Below are positions 24,655-34,395 of a DNA stretch of 64,000 bases, in pieces (within the stretch, counting starts at the first letter, position 1; the number at the start of each line of letters is the position of its first letter). The stretch spans positions 2,192,651-2,256,650 of the forward strand of contig NZ_JAUDRJ010000003.1 of NCBI RefSeq assembly GCF_030382115.1, in the 5' to 3' direction. The notes below the pieces were generated by a model that was not told where the DNA came from, made no database searches, and worked only from the letters and a program-made list of their open reading frames with translations. The DNA is from Nostoc sp. GT001 (GTDB taxonomy: Bacteria; Cyanobacteriota; Cyanobacteriia; Cyanobacteriales; Nostocaceae). Both the position numbers and the translations under genes were made by a program.

Positions 24655-25647
24655 TCACGCGCGAATTTCATTTGCACAAGGACGACCCTGTTCAACATCG
24701 GTAATATTAGCAAAGGTTGTTTCTGCAATATTGTAGAGAGCTTCTGCTGTAAAAAAGGCTTGATGTCCGGTAATCAGTACATTGGGGAACGTTGTCAGAT
24801 GCTGGAAAATATCATCTTGAATAATTTCCCCAGACAAATCCTCAAAGAATAATTCCGATTCTTGTTCGTAGACATCTACAGCAAGATAGCCAATTTTACC
24901 AGACTTCAATCCCTCAATTACTGCTTGGGTATCAATCAGCGCTCCTCGGCTAGTATTAATTAGCATCACACCTGGCTTAATTTTTTCTATAGCCTCAGTA
25001 TTAATTAAGTGATGGGTTTCAGGAGTTAGGGGGCAATGCAGGGAGATAATATCAGAATTGGCAAATAGCTCAGGTAGTTCTACATACTTTCCACCTAGCG
25101 CCTCCAATTCGGGATTGCGATAAACATCATAGGCGAGTAGTTGACAGCCAAACCCTTTCATAATCTGTCCTAAAATCAGACCGATTTTGCCAGTGCCGAC
25201 AATTCCCACTGTACGCTCATACAAATTAAATCCCAACAGTCCATCTAAAGAAAAATTGCCTTCTCGGACACGGTTGTAGGCACGATGAATTTTGCGATTT
25301 AGGCTTAAAATCAATCCTACGGCGTGTTCTGCAACCCCATAAGGTGAATAGGCGGGAACACGCACAACGGTAATTCCTAAGTCTGCCGCGGCTTGTAAGT
25401 CTACATTGTTAAACCCTGCACAGCGAAGGACTACTAGACGAGTTCCCCGTGAGGCGAGAAGTTCTAAAGTTGGGGCATCAACCTGATCGTGGACAAATAC
25501 GCAAACCGCCGGAAATTCGGCAGCCAGGATAGCTGTATCTCGATTTAAACGGGGTTCAAAAAATACTAATTCGTGTTGGATAGGAGAATTTGCAGCTGAC
25601 AAAAACTGCCGATCGTAGGCTTTTGTACTGAAAACTGCTACTTTCAT
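24655..25647 (-). CDS. D-lactate dehydrogenase-like 2-hydroxyacid dehydrogenase
   Basis: This 330-aa protein has the normal family length. The Rossmann motif '[11 protein letters not shown]' is near 146. Catalytic residues are Arg in '[11 protein letters not shown]', Glu in '[14 protein letters not shown]' and His in '[10 protein letters not shown]'. The [10 protein letters not shown] segment is typical of fermentative D-lactate dehydrogenases (LdhA/Ddh type), reducing pyruvate with NADH, but related specificities cannot be excluded. It stands alone between thiC and the P-type ATPase. Confidence 0.88.
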   Translation of the reverse strand: MKVAVFSTKAYDRQFLSAANSPIQHELVFFEPRLNRDTAILAAEFPAVCVFVHDQVDAPTLELLASRGTRLVVLRCAGFNNVDLQAAADLGITVVRVPAYSPYGVAEHAVGLILSLNRKIHRAYNRVREGNFSLDGLLGFNLYERTVGIVGTGKIGLILGQIMKGFGCQLLAYDVYRNPELEALGGKYVELPELFANSDIISLHCPLTPETHHLINTEAIEKIKPGVMLINTSRGALIDTQAVIEGLKSGKIGYLAVDVYEQESELFFEDLSGEIIQDDIFQHLTTFPNVLITGHQAFFTAEALYNIAETTFANITDVEQGRPCANEIRA

Positions 25648-26128
25648 GCAAAACCTCAGATTTTATGTATGCTGCACGGTCGTTCGAGTACATAATACCT
25701 TGACCTTTAGAAAAGCGATGTCTACAACGAGCGTAGCTGGGACATTTTTAATTGCTATCTAGGGACGCAAGGCTTGGGTGATTTACAAGAATAAATATAC
25801 TGATGCCGTTGGTTTCGGCTACTTCGACTTACCTCGGCTCCGCTCGGCACGAGTCGCTCAGTACAAGTTCGCTCAACCAACTGATAGATCGAGAGTTGAG
25901 TGTACCCCTGCTCTTAAGCAAGCTACGCGTAGCGTCTCCAAGAGTTGTCAAAAGTCGCTAGGTATTTTCTTTGTTGAAAATTACCTTGCGCCCCTACCGT
26001 ACTGCTCCAAATTGCGATGTTTGCCGAATTACTACAGATATGGAATGCCGCACTTCGCTCATATTTCCATCACATTTATTTCTCATAATTTTACCAATCG
26101 GCTAATAGTCAATTTTGGCGGAAACAAA
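25648..26128. other. repeat-bearing intergenic region before the P-type ATPase
   Basis: The sequence contains dispersed palindromic repeat fragments, for example GGCTCCGCTCGGCACGAG around 25836 and GCAAGCTACGCGTAGCGTC around 25918. Related pieces occur at 40205-40345 and 59192-59340. The ATPase frame happens to be open through it to 25778, but the extra N-terminal 117 codons translate the repeats and do not look like protein. The last 60 bases should carry the ATPase promoter. Confidence 0.55.
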
Positions 26129-28867
26129 ATGACAGTAACATCTGAAAAAATCATCCAGCCACGTGAATGGCACAATCTACCTGCATTAAAGGTAGCTCAA
26201 CATTTAGAGGCAAATCTAGAAACAGGTTTAACTTCAGATGAGGTAGTAAAACGACAAGAACGTTTTGGTGCTAATGAACTTAAGGGCAAACGTGGAACCA
26301 GCCCAGTATTAAGATTTTTGTTGCAATTTAACCAACCGTTACTGTACATTTTGCTGATTGCGGGTGCAATTAAAGCCTTAATTGGACAATGGGTAAATGC
26401 TTGGGTAATTTGGGGTGTAACCCTAATTAATGCGATTATCGGTTTTATTCAAGAATCGAAAGCTGAAAGTGCGATCGCAGCTTTAGCTTCTTCAGTACAA
26501 ACTAATGCAACTATCCTTCGCAACGGCCAAAAGGTACAAGTTCCCTCAACGGAGTTAGTACCAGGGGATTTGGTACTACTTACTTCTGGCGATAAAGTAC
26601 CAGCGGATTTGCGTTTGATAAAATCCCGAAATCTACAAGTGAATGAATCATCGCTTACAGGTGAGTCAGTCGCTACTGAAAAAAATACACAGCCATTGAA
26701 TACAGATACAGCCTTAGCTGAACGCCTCAATATGGCTTATGCTGGTAGCTTTGTAACTTTTGGTACTGGTAGTGGAATTGTGGTGGCCATTGGAGAAGCC
26801 ACAGAAACCGGGCGCATTTCCCAACTCATCGAGCAAGGAACGAGTCTGAAAACTCCCTTAACTCGAAAATTTGATAAATTTAGCCGTACCTTGCTGTACA
26901 TCATTCTCGGCATCGCGGCGTTGACATTTGCCGTCGGGTTGGGATACGGCAATACCTGGGCAGAAATGTTTGAAGCGGCTGTTGCTTTTGCTGTGAGTGC
27001 GATTCCTGAAGGATTGCCAGCTGTAGTAACTGTGACACTAGCAATCGGGGTTTCGCGGATGGCGCGGCGAAATGCGATCGTTCGGAAATTGCCAGCGGTG
27101 GAAACTCTTGGCGGTGCTACAGTCATCTGCTCTGACAAAACCGGGACGCTAACTGAAAACCAGATGACTGTACAAGCAATTTATGTCGGTGGTGAACAAT
27201 ATACGGCTACTGGTACGGGATATGCACCAGAAGGAGAAATTTTATTAGATGAACAGCCAATAGATTGGCAGAATCTTCCCGCTTTAGCAGAATGTCTCAA
27301 AGCCGGTTTGTTATGTAATGACTCGTATTTAGAACAAAAGGAAGGACAATGGCAGGTTTTTGGCGATCCGACAGAGGGAGCATTGATCGCTGTTGCTGAT
27401 AAAGTTGGACTACATCGCAATAACTTAGAAGCCCAAATGCCCAGACTAGATGTTATCCCATTTGAGTCTGAGTTTCAATATATGGCAACTTTGCATGAAG
27501 ATGGGAGTAGAGAAAATTCTTCACGAGTTAAAACTATTTACGTTAAAGGTTCGGTAGAGGCAATTCTGAAACGTTGTCAGCAGATGTTAAATGCTGAGGG
27601 AAACCTTACCTCCGTAGATGCAGAAACCATACATCAAGAAGTTGATGTGATGGCGAATCTTGGTTTACGGGTGCTAGCTTTTGCGAATAAATCTGTATCC
27701 CATGCTCAAGATTCACTCGATCATGCAGATATCGAAAAGGATTTGGTTTTCTTGGGATTGCAAGGGATGATCGATCCGCCCAGAAGCGAGGCTATCAAGG
27801 CAGTAGAAGCCTGTCAAAATGCTGGGATTCAAGTCAAAATGATTACAGGCGATCATGCTGTGACTGCAAGAGCGATCGCTCAAAGTATGGGCTTTAATAA
27901 AAATGGTGAAGTTCTCGCTTTTACAGGCAGTGAACTGGCTCAAATGGATCAATCAGAACTGGCTACAGCGATAGAAGATGGGGCAGTATTCGCCCGTGTT
28001 GCACCAGAACAGAAACTCCGCATCGTTGAAGCCCTGCAAGCTAAAGGAGAGGTTGTTGCCATGACTGGGGATGGTGTTAATGATGCACCAGCCTTGAAAC
28101 AAGCAGATATTGGTATTGCAATGGGAGGTGCTGGTACAGAGGTAGCCAAAGAAGCCTCAGATATGATTTTAACTGATGATAACTTTGCTTCAATAGAAGC
28201 CGCCGTCGAGGAAGGGCGGACTGTTTATCGAAATTTGCTCAAAGCGATCGCCTTTATCCTACCCGTTAATGGTGGCGAATCGATGACAATTTTGATTAGT
28301 GTATTATTTGCCAGAGAATTACCAATTTTATCTTTACAAGTTTTGTGGCTGAATATGGTTAATTCCATTGCCATGACAGTACCCTTAGCCTTTGAGCCAA
28401 AGTCTGAACGGGTAATGCAACAATCACCACGCAGCCCCCGCGAACCGTTACTTTCTAAAAGTTTAGTCAAGCGGATTCTGGCAATTTCTCTCTTCAACTG
28501 GATTTTGATTTTTGGTGTATTTGAATGGATACGACAAACTACAGGAAATATCGATTTAGCCCGAACAATGGCAATTCAGGCTTTAGTAGCCGGGAGAATT
28601 TTTTATCTTTTAAGTATTAGTCAATTAGGAATTGCTCTAGTTAATACGATTCGGGGAGTCAGACAGACATTTAGTGATGCCTCAGCAATGGGAATTGGTA
28701 TCGCTACTACCATAGTTTTACAGATTGTTTTTAGTCAGTGGAACTTAATGAATAGCTTATTTTCTACTGCTCCCCTGAACTTGAATCAATGGTTAATTTG
28801 CTTCCTTATAGGATTGCCAATGATTGGAGTATCAATTATAGTAAATCGTTTCGATCCTCTCAACTGA
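26129..28867 (+). CDS. P-type cation-transporting ATPase (Ca2+/PMR1-like)
   Basis: The start at MTVTSEKII (26129) gives 912 aa. It has an N-terminal cation-ATPase domain, actuator motif 'SLTGES', fourth-helix motif '[11 protein letters not shown]', phosphorylation site '[12 protein letters not shown]', hinge '[13 protein letters not shown]' and six further C-terminal helices. PEGLP in helix 4 points to the P2 group (Ca2+, or Na+/K+ in some cyanobacterial homologues). The ion cannot be decided by eye. It works at the plasma or thylakoid membrane. Complete frame. Confidence 0.92.
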   Translation: MTVTSEKIIQPREWHNLPALKVAQHLEANLETGLTSDEVVKRQERFGANELKGKRGTSPVLRFLLQFNQPLLYILLIAGAIKALIGQWVNAWVIWGVTLINAIIGFIQESKAESAIAALASSVQTNATILRNGQKVQVPSTELVPGDLVLLTSGDKVPADLRLIKSRNLQVNESSLTGESVATEKNTQPLNTDTALAERLNMAYAGSFVTFGTGSGIVVAIGEATETGRISQLIEQGTSLKTPLTRKFDKFSRTLLYIILGIAALTFAVGLGYGNTWAEMFEAAVAFAVSAIPEGLPAVVTVTLAIGVSRMARRNAIVRKLPAVETLGGATVICSDKTGTLTENQMTVQAIYVGGEQYTATGTGYAPEGEILLDEQPIDWQNLPALAECLKAGLLCNDSYLEQKEGQWQVFGDPTEGALIAVADKVGLHRNNLEAQMPRLDVIPFESEFQYMATLHEDGSRENSSRVKTIYVKGSVEAILKRCQQMLNAEGNLTSVDAETIHQEVDVMANLGLRVLAFANKSVSHAQDSLDHADIEKDLVFLGLQGMIDPPRSEAIKAVEACQNAGIQVKMITGDHAVTARAIAQSMGFNKNGEVLAFTGSELAQMDQSELATAIEDGAVFARVAPEQKLRIVEALQAKGEVVAMTGDGVNDAPALKQADIGIAMGGAGTEVAKEASDMILTDDNFASIEAAVEEGRTVYRNLLKAIAFILPVNGGESMTILISVLFARELPILSLQVLWLNMVNSIAMTVPLAFEPKSERVMQQSPRSPREPLLSKSLVKRILAISLFNWILIFGVFEWIRQTTGNIDLARTMAIQALVAGRIFYLLSISQLGIALVNTIRGVRQTFSDASAMGIGIATTIVLQIVFSQWNLMNSLFSTAPLNLNQWLICFLIGLPMIGVSIIVNRFDPLN

Positions 28868-29389
28868 TTTACTCTCCTAACCTAATCCCAAATTTACAGC
28901 TACATTCTCAGGCACTACTCATAGATAAAGGGTTGTGCCGTTTACTCTAATTACTTGCTTTGCTTCTCACTTACCTATATCAAAGCTGTAGAAAACAATG
29001 TGAGTGCCAGGAAGAAATTGTTTTAATAATTGTTTATTTAACTTTGCTTTTAGCATGAAATATTGGAATATCTAATTTTTATGATGGGTTATATCATGTC
29101 CGCATAATTAGTTATGATTCCCAGAGTCATTGCACCCCAACCCCCAGCCCCCTTTCTGGGGCAGGTTTTTTTGATTAGACAAATTTTTGGGATTTTAAAA
29201 CCAAAACCATTGTCTGAGAACTTAAAACTACGTTCAATAATTGAGAACATTCTCAACTATTTATCGAAAGCCTAAAAGCCTGCCCTTGAAAGCCCCCAGC
29301 CCCTCCCCGCTCTTCGGGAGGGGAGACAAAGCGCAGCTTTGGCGGGGTGGGGTTCTTGGGGTTTAGTAAGTAATCAAGCGGACATGATA
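28868..29389. repeat. MITE-like element, family C, with nested dispersed repeat
   Basis: ATATCATGTCCGC (29091-29103) and its complement GCGGACATGATAT (29378-29390) are 13-bp inverted termini of a roughly 300-bp segment; similarity continues a few bases inward. Near its right side, 29295-29353 holds a Gly-rich palindromic repeat (CCCTCCCCGC, CTTCGGGAGGGG, CTTTGGCGGGGTGGGG) almost identical to 62022-62078. From 28868 to 29090 I see no gene; it is AT-rich leader/trailer sequence. Confidence 0.55.
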
Positions 29390-29767
29390 TTACAACGGCT
29401 GATAATCACAACAATTAATTGCTGCTTTTGTGAAAACCAGAGAAGGATTCACTGCACACTTGAGATAGCTGTTCTTTGAAAAAAAATGGCAATTTTGACA
29501 GGGAAAGTCATTTGAATTTTTTATGTCGTAAGTCTGACGCGACAGTTTTATCTTATGAAGAATAACTGTCCCACCCATTACTAACAATATAAAAGGAGCC
29601 AAAATTAGAGATGGATCTGAAGTTATGGCAGTAGTTGTATTCTCTCTAATTAAATTTTCGCTATCACCCTTTTCTGTACTCGATATTTCTCTAGATATGT
29701 TTGTTGAACTTGAATAAAGTTTTAAGTCATCTGGTATATATATATTGAAATTTTTATTGGATTCCAT
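29390..29767 (-). CDS. small membrane protein with C-terminal cysteine motif
   Basis: This 125-aa protein has a polar Ser/Thr-rich N-terminus, one membrane span ('SLILAPFILLVMGGTVIL') and a C-terminal 'CQNCHFFSKNSYLKCAVNP ... NCCDY' block. The C-x2-C-x-F-F ... K-C-A-V ... C-x-D-Y pattern recurs in short cyanobacterial proteins of unknown function; a metal site is plausible. The stop lies exactly at the inner edge of the MITE terminus. Confidence 0.65.
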   Translation of the reverse strand: MESNKNFNIYIPDDLKLYSSSTNISREISSTEKGDSENLIRENTTTAITSDPSLILAPFILLVMGGTVILHKIKLSRQTYDIKNSNDFPCQNCHFFSKNSYLKCAVNPSLVFTKAAINCCDYQPL

Positions 29768-30449
29768 GTTATTTACCTTTGATATAAAATAATTTTTCTA
29801 TATATCCTTTAAATAAATTTAAAGATAGTTGTGAATTAGTTTATTACTGAAACTTTCATACTAATTCTATTTACATTCAATCCTGCTAGGTTAAGAATTT
29901 TAAACTGGAATTTGGTTTGAGAAAAAGGTTACTGAGTTTGGGTTAAAGGTTTTTTCTTTCCCCAAAATCCGACAAGTATTGTATTTACATTAAAAAATCT
30001 ACAAAAAAAATGTGAGCAGAAAGTGACAGGAAGACAATAACTTTATTTTCACTTCGGGGAGAGGAATGGAAACGGGGGTTTTTAGTATACTTAATTATCT
30101 GCTTGTTTTCTTGGCGTTCTTCTCTAACGAGACGCTGCGCGTTGGCGGAAGCCTCTCGTAGAGATGGCGGTTCGGTAATTTTCACAACTCAAATAGGATT
30201 GCTGTATGCGATATGGTAAATTTGTATTGATTGATTTTTAATTACTAATACCAATTCTGTATTAAGATGCACATAACAAGCCTTCCCTGTAGTCCGCCCA
30301 AGCTAACGGTAAGACACAGGAGGAAATACAACAGGTTTCAAGGAAGGTAAAGAATACAACGATTCGTCTTAAAGACTGATATGAAGTGTGTTTTACTCCT
30401 GAATTCTGCTGTATATACAGCTTCACAAAAAACAGTACAACTCAGAAAT
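29768..30449. other. long intergenic region with a palindromic repeat and a possible structured RNA
   Basis: At 30122-30166 lies a dispersed palindrome (TCTCTAACGAGACGC ... CTCTCGTAGAGA). A minus-strand frame through it (29985-30185) is a translation of the repeat and is not taken as a gene. At 30280-30348, GCCTTCC and GGAAGGT can pair around an inner CCTGT/ACAGG stem, which could be a small RNA or leader of the gene at 30450. Otherwise AT-rich sequence without recognisable genes. Confidence 0.4.
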
Positions 30450-30683
30450 ATGTTTATGAGTAGCTTAATCTTATTATTAATTGGTTTAGCAACTTTTTTC
30501 TTAGCTTTCAATACTAAAGACGAAATTAGTCGCATTACTGCTATGATCAGCGGGACAATTCTTCTAATTTGGGGTTTGGCTCTAGCTCCCTTGCAATTTC
30601 AATTACTAATTGAGATTGTCTCAGTTTTAGCATCTTTTTCTATTTGTATGCGTTGTTTAGGTTGTGGTTTTAAACGCGATTGA
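30450..30683 (+). CDS. small two-span membrane protein
   Basis: The start at MFMSSLILL (30450) gives 77 aa; the upstream part of the open frame looks non-coding. There are two hydrophobic segments ('SSLILLLIGLATFFLAF', 'ISGTILLIWGLALAPLQ') and a short C-terminal Cys-containing tail. It resembles short conserved cyanobacterial membrane proteins without known function. Its last 85 bases overlap the 3' end of the gene on the opposite strand. Confidence 0.6.
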   Translation: MFMSSLILLLIGLATFFLAFNTKDEISRITAMISGTILLIWGLALAPLQFQLLIEIVSVLASFSICMRCLGCGFKRD

Positions 30684-31258
30684 TTTTTCACTTGATAACT
30701 TATAAGTTTTCTGACATCTTCAAGAGATAAATTAAGTAATTGAGCAATCATGACTTCTAACATATTAACTTCAGTTATTGGCAGTGCAAAATTCAACTTT
30801 TTTAGAGGACTATTAGCCGTTCTAACCTCGACAAAGCTAAATCCTTGTTTTTTTTGAATTTCAGCTTTGATTGCTGTCAAATTCAAGGGAATTTGTATTT
30901 GTATTTGTTGATTACGTTTTAGTTTTTTAATTTGAGGATACAATCCTAATTTTTGTGCGATCGCTACTTCGGTAAATTTTGAATTAGGAATTTCTAGTTC
31001 TAACCTTTTAATGATGGAGTTTGCCGTTTTAATTTGAACTTGAGTAAAGTTTTGTTGTTCCTGTATCTTCAGATCAATTACTGTAAAATTAAGCTTGAGC
31101 AAAACCTGTAGTAGTTTATCAGCTTGCAATTTATCTGGCGTTCTGTAAGAGAAACTTAATAATTGCTTTGTTAGGAAATCACTACCAGCCCAAAAGGCAA
31201 TTCCTACTAATAACAAAGGTAGAAACAATAGTAAAATTTTTGGCCGTAAATCAGGCAT
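30599..31258 (-). CDS. hypothetical membrane-anchored protein
   Basis: This 219-aa protein has an N-terminal signal-anchor ('ILLLFLPLLLVGIAFWAG') and a two-fold repeated extracytoplasmic region: 'FTQVQIKTANSIIKRLELEIP' and 'FSFVEVRTANSPLKKLNFALP' occupy corresponding places. The C-terminal tail is basic. The internal duplication suggests two copies of a small alpha/beta domain. No known family recalled. Tail-to-tail overlap with 30450-30683. Confidence 0.65.
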   Translation of the reverse strand: MPDLRPKILLLFLPLLLVGIAFWAGSDFLTKQLLSFSYRTPDKLQADKLLQVLLKLNFTVIDLKIQEQQNFTQVQIKTANSIIKRLELEIPNSKFTEVAIAQKLGLYPQIKKLKRNQQIQIQIPLNLTAIKAEIQKKQGFSFVEVRTANSPLKKLNFALPITEVNMLEVMIAQLLNLSLEDVRKLISYQVKNQSRLKPQPKQRIQIEKDAKTETISISN

Positions 31259-31470
31259 ATTTTGTAATTTTATAGATAACCTTAAATTTCAATAGTCACG
31301 AAGTATAGCATGGTTTGTAACTACCTGTTGACAGATATACTTTATTCCTGATGAAGAATAATCTGAAAGTTAAAATCTAAAATTAGATAGAAGACATAGA
31401 GGTAATTAACATATCTAATTTTAAAAGAGAGTTAATAATTCTCTGGCAAGGCTTCATACCAAAAAGTTTT

Positions 31471-32145
31471 ATGCGGATTTTACTAGTAGAAGATGACTTA
31501 GAACAATTAGAACCACTACAAGGTATTCTCTCCGAGGCAGGATATATTGTAGATGCCGCAGAAGACGGGGAAATTGCCCAATGGCTGATTTCGCAAAAAG
31601 ATTACGATCTATTAATTGTGGACTGGATGTTACCAACAATTAGTGGGTTGGCTTTGTGTCGCCAGTATCGTCTCTCTGGTAAAAATGCACCAGTATTGAT
31701 GTTAACTGCTAAAGATACCACAGCCGACAAAGTTATGAGTTTAGACGCAGGAGCCGATGATTATTTAGTTAAACCTGCTGACTTGGTAGAACTGTTAGCA
31801 CGAGTACGTGCTTTGGGGCGAAGAGTTCCTAATTGGCAGGGATATAGTTTACGTATAGCAGATTTACAATTTCATTTAGCTGAATTAAGTGTAGAACGGA
31901 GTCAGGTAAAAGTAGAATTATCTCCACGTGAAGGACAATTACTAGAATACCTGATGCGTCATCCCAATCAGGTTTTAACTCGCAACCAGATTGAAGAAGC
32001 TTTGTGGGAGTACGGTATGGAACCAGAAAGCAATGCCCTAACTGTGCTAATACGCAAGTTGCGGCAGCGCTTGCAAGTATTGGGTGCAGAAGACTGGATT
32101 AGAACAGTTTATGGTATGGGTTATCGCTTAAATCCTCAAGAATAA
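31471..32145 (+). CDS. rppA: OmpR-family response regulator, RppA-like
   Basis: This 224-aa protein has a receiver domain with acidic pocket 'VEDD', phospho-acceptor Asp in 'LLIVDWMLP' (about 53), Thr in 'LMLTAKD' and Lys in 'YLVKPAD'. A winged-helix DNA-binding domain follows (about 125-222, 'LTVLIRKLRQRL', 'VYGMGYRL'). The next gene is its kinase. The pair resembles cyanobacterial RppA/RppB (NrsR/NrsS), linked to redox and nickel responses; the signal sensed here is not evident. Confidence 0.85.
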   Translation: MRILLVEDDLEQLEPLQGILSEAGYIVDAAEDGEIAQWLISQKDYDLLIVDWMLPTISGLALCRQYRLSGKNAPVLMLTAKDTTADKVMSLDAGADDYLVKPADLVELLARVRALGRRVPNWQGYSLRIADLQFHLAELSVERSQVKVELSPREGQLLEYLMRHPNQVLTRNQIEEALWEYGMEPESNALTVLIRKLRQRLQVLGAEDWIRTVYGMGYRLNPQE

Positions 32146-32190
32146 AAACTGGGAGACTGAGAAGAATAATAACATTACTAACGATTACTT

Positions 32191-33453
32191 ATGTTTAATC
32201 GCAGCCGTCGCAATCTTGCAAGTTGGTTCACGCTAACAATGGGCAGTATTTTAATTGTGTTTGCGGCGGTAGTGTACTACTGGGAAGTCATAGATGAGTT
32301 GGAGGAACTAGATCGATTACTTTATAAAAAAACGAGTGTGATGGCAGCTAATGTCAAGTCGGAGCTGCATAATGGCCAGCGACAGGTAGACTTGGAACAT
32401 GTACCATTGTTGGGAAGTATGGTACAACCATTGCCGGATAGTCAACTAGTGTATGCAAGCTGGTACGATGAGCAAAAGCAGCTGGTACAATTTTTTGGTA
32501 CGATTCCTAGCGATCGCCTTTCAATCTCAGGTGGGTTTGATACTATCAAGACTGATAGTAAAGTCTGGCTACGTCAGGTAACGTTGCCTGTTTACCAAAA
32601 TGGTTTATTAATTGGTTATTTGCAGGCAGCGATGCCGATGATAGCTACTGAAAGCGCTTTAGCTGAATTCCGTATGGTTTTGGCTATCTCAGCGCCTATA
32701 ACTTTAGCTGTAGTTGCCCTCACAGGTTGGTGGTTGGGAGGGCTAGCAATGCAACCAATTCGCCACAATTACCATCATCTGCAAAGGTTTACAGCTGATG
32801 CTTCCCACGAATTGCGATCGCCTCTGACAGCAATTATTAGTAATGCTCAGTACGGCTTTTTATCTAAATCTACCGATTTGGAGATGCAACGTCAGCGCTT
32901 CCAAAAGATTTTTGATATCGCTAAGTCAATGAGTATTCTAGTAAATAATCTGCTGTTTCTGGCACGTTCTCAAGGACAATTACCGACTGAATCATTACAA
33001 GTAATTGACTTAAATAATTTGCTTGCGCAGATAACAGATGATTATGCCACTCAACCAGATGCACAACATCTTAGTTTAGTTTGCAAACTACCAAATAATA
33101 ATATAACGGTGCTTGGCGATGCCGACTTGCTCCGTCAAGTAGTTATAAATTTACTTAATAATGCTTGTAAATATACTCCTACTGGTGGCCAAGTTCAATT
33201 GCAATTATTTACCCAATCACATTGGGGTGTAATTCAAATTATAGACAATGGTATTGGGATTCCTGAAGCTGATTTGCCATATATTTTTGAACGATTTTAT
33301 CGAGTGGATAAAAAGCGATCGCGTCAAACTGGAGGATTTGGTTTAGGGTTAGCTATTGTCCAACAAATAGTTGAATCTCATGGTGGTAAAATTACTATTA
33401 AGAGTGTATTCCAAGAAGGTACAATTTTACAAATTGCTTTGCCTCTAAAGTAA
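32191..33453 (+). CDS. rppB: sensor histidine kinase, RppB-like
   Basis: This 420-aa protein has two membrane spans (about 13-30 and 165-185) that enclose a periplasmic sensing region. They are followed by the H-box 'DASHELRSPLTAI', N-box 'LLNNACKYTPTGG', G1 'DNGIGIPEADLPYIFERFYR' in pieces, and G2 'GFGLGLAIVQQI'. It presumably phosphorylates the regulator 45 bases upstream. The ligand is unknown; no metal-binding cluster stands out in the periplasmic part. Confidence 0.87.
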   Translation: MFNRSRRNLASWFTLTMGSILIVFAAVVYYWEVIDELEELDRLLYKKTSVMAANVKSELHNGQRQVDLEHVPLLGSMVQPLPDSQLVYASWYDEQKQLVQFFGTIPSDRLSISGGFDTIKTDSKVWLRQVTLPVYQNGLLIGYLQAAMPMIATESALAEFRMVLAISAPITLAVVALTGWWLGGLAMQPIRHNYHHLQRFTADASHELRSPLTAIISNAQYGFLSKSTDLEMQRQRFQKIFDIAKSMSILVNNLLFLARSQGQLPTESLQVIDLNNLLAQITDDYATQPDAQHLSLVCKLPNNNITVLGDADLLRQVVINLLNNACKYTPTGGQVQLQLFTQSHWGVIQIIDNGIGIPEADLPYIFERFYRVDKKRSRQTGGFGLGLAIVQQIVESHGGKITIKSVFQEGTILQIALPLK

Positions 33454-33507
33454 GATTTATAAATTCTGCTTCTATTGTTAAAAGAGAATTCAGAAGTCCA
33501 ATGCCCC

Positions 33508-34119
33508 ATGCCCAATCATTACCGATATATTATTTTTTACAAACCCTATGGCGTTCTCAGCCAGTTTACAAAAGATGCCCCCACACATAGCACCCTAAAA
33601 GATTATATTGATGTGTCTGATGTGTATCCTGTGGGACGCTTGGACTGGGATAGTGAAGGATTGCTGCTGTTAACAAATGATGGACAATTGCAACATCGCC
33701 TCGCCCATCCGCGTTTTGGTCATAAACGTACTTACTGGGTACAGGTAGAGCGAATTCCAGATGCAGAGGCTATCAAAAGGTTGCAAACAGGTGTGGAAAT
33801 TCAAGATTACCGCACTCAACCAGCAGAAGTTGAGCTTCTATCAGAAGAACCACAGTTACCCGAACGCACTCCACCAATTAGATTTCGTAAAAATGTACCG
33901 ACAGCTTGGCTGGAAATGACTTTGACAGAGGGAAAAAACCGCCAAGTTCGGCGCATGACTGCGGCTGTCGGGTTTCCGACTTTGCGACTGGTTAGAGTTA
34001 GCATCGCTCACCTACAATTAGATGACCTACAATTGGGTCAATGGCGTGACCTCACCGCTTCTGAAATCCATAATTTTAGTAAATCGAAAAGTTTTCCCTC
34101 AAAAGCCAATGCCCAATAA
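33508..34119 (+). CDS. rluE: 23S rRNA pseudouridine synthase, RluE type
   Basis: The start at MPNHYRYII (33508) is preferred to a TTG further up, giving 203 aa. The catalytic motif '[17 protein letters not shown]' contains the Asp nucleophile. 'KRTYWVQVE' and '[23 protein letters not shown]' are the other family blocks. There is no S4 domain, as expected for RluE/RsuA-short forms. It modifies U2457-equivalent in 23S rRNA if orthologous. Confidence 0.88.
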   Translation: MPNHYRYIIFYKPYGVLSQFTKDAPTHSTLKDYIDVSDVYPVGRLDWDSEGLLLLTNDGQLQHRLAHPRFGHKRTYWVQVERIPDAEAIKRLQTGVEIQDYRTQPAEVELLSEEPQLPERTPPIRFRKNVPTAWLEMTLTEGKNRQVRRMTAAVGFPTLRLVRVSIAHLQLDDLQLGQWRDLTASEIHNFSKSKSFPSKANAQ

Positions 34120-34170
34120 CACAATACGCTTGGGTTAAGCCTAGCAGTCTTTGTCAAAGTCATTTTTTTT

Positions 34171-34200
34171 TACGAACCGCAGAGGCGCAGAGGACGCAGA
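34171..34200 (+). repeat. dispersed 'CGCAGAGGCGCAGAGG' repeat, intergenic copy
   Basis: TACGAACCGCAGAGGCGCAG followed by AGGACGCAGA matches the copy within lnt (35349-35378) and the copy at 43371-43400 (other strand) with one or two differences each. It is a frequent cyanobacterial intergenic repeat. Confidence 0.7.
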
Positions 34201-34226
34201 GAAAAGAAAGAGAAGGAAAAAATTGC

Positions 34227-34356
34227 TTAGGGAACTTCAAGAAATAAATTATCCAATATTGTGGGGTGGGCATCTTGCCCGCCATATCAACTGGGCGGGC
34301 GAGACGCCCACCCCACAGGAGTTAATTGGATATTTTTTTATTTAGAAGTCCCTTAA
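34227..34356. repeat. MITE-like element, family B, second copy
   Basis: Left TTAGGGAACTTCAAGAAATA and right TTTAGAAGTCCCTTAA are inverted termini shared with 22866-22978. The centre is a strong hairpin: GTGGGGTGGGCATCTTGCCC against GGGCGAGACGCCCACCCCAC. It carries no gene. Confidence 0.65.
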
Positions 34357-34395
34357 CAGGAAGTCGAGTTTCTACGTTGACTTGCCATTAATATG

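Noticed and set aside
25778..26128. N-terminal extension of the P-type ATPase
   Set aside because: The extra 117 codons translate dispersed repeats, have no similarity to ATPase N-termini, and MTVTSEKII at 26129 is the natural start.
29985..30185. Minus-strand frame of 66 codons (MKITEPPSLREAS...)
   Set aside because: Its N-terminal part is the translation of a common palindromic repeat and the rest has no protein character; it ends in AT-rich intergenic DNA.
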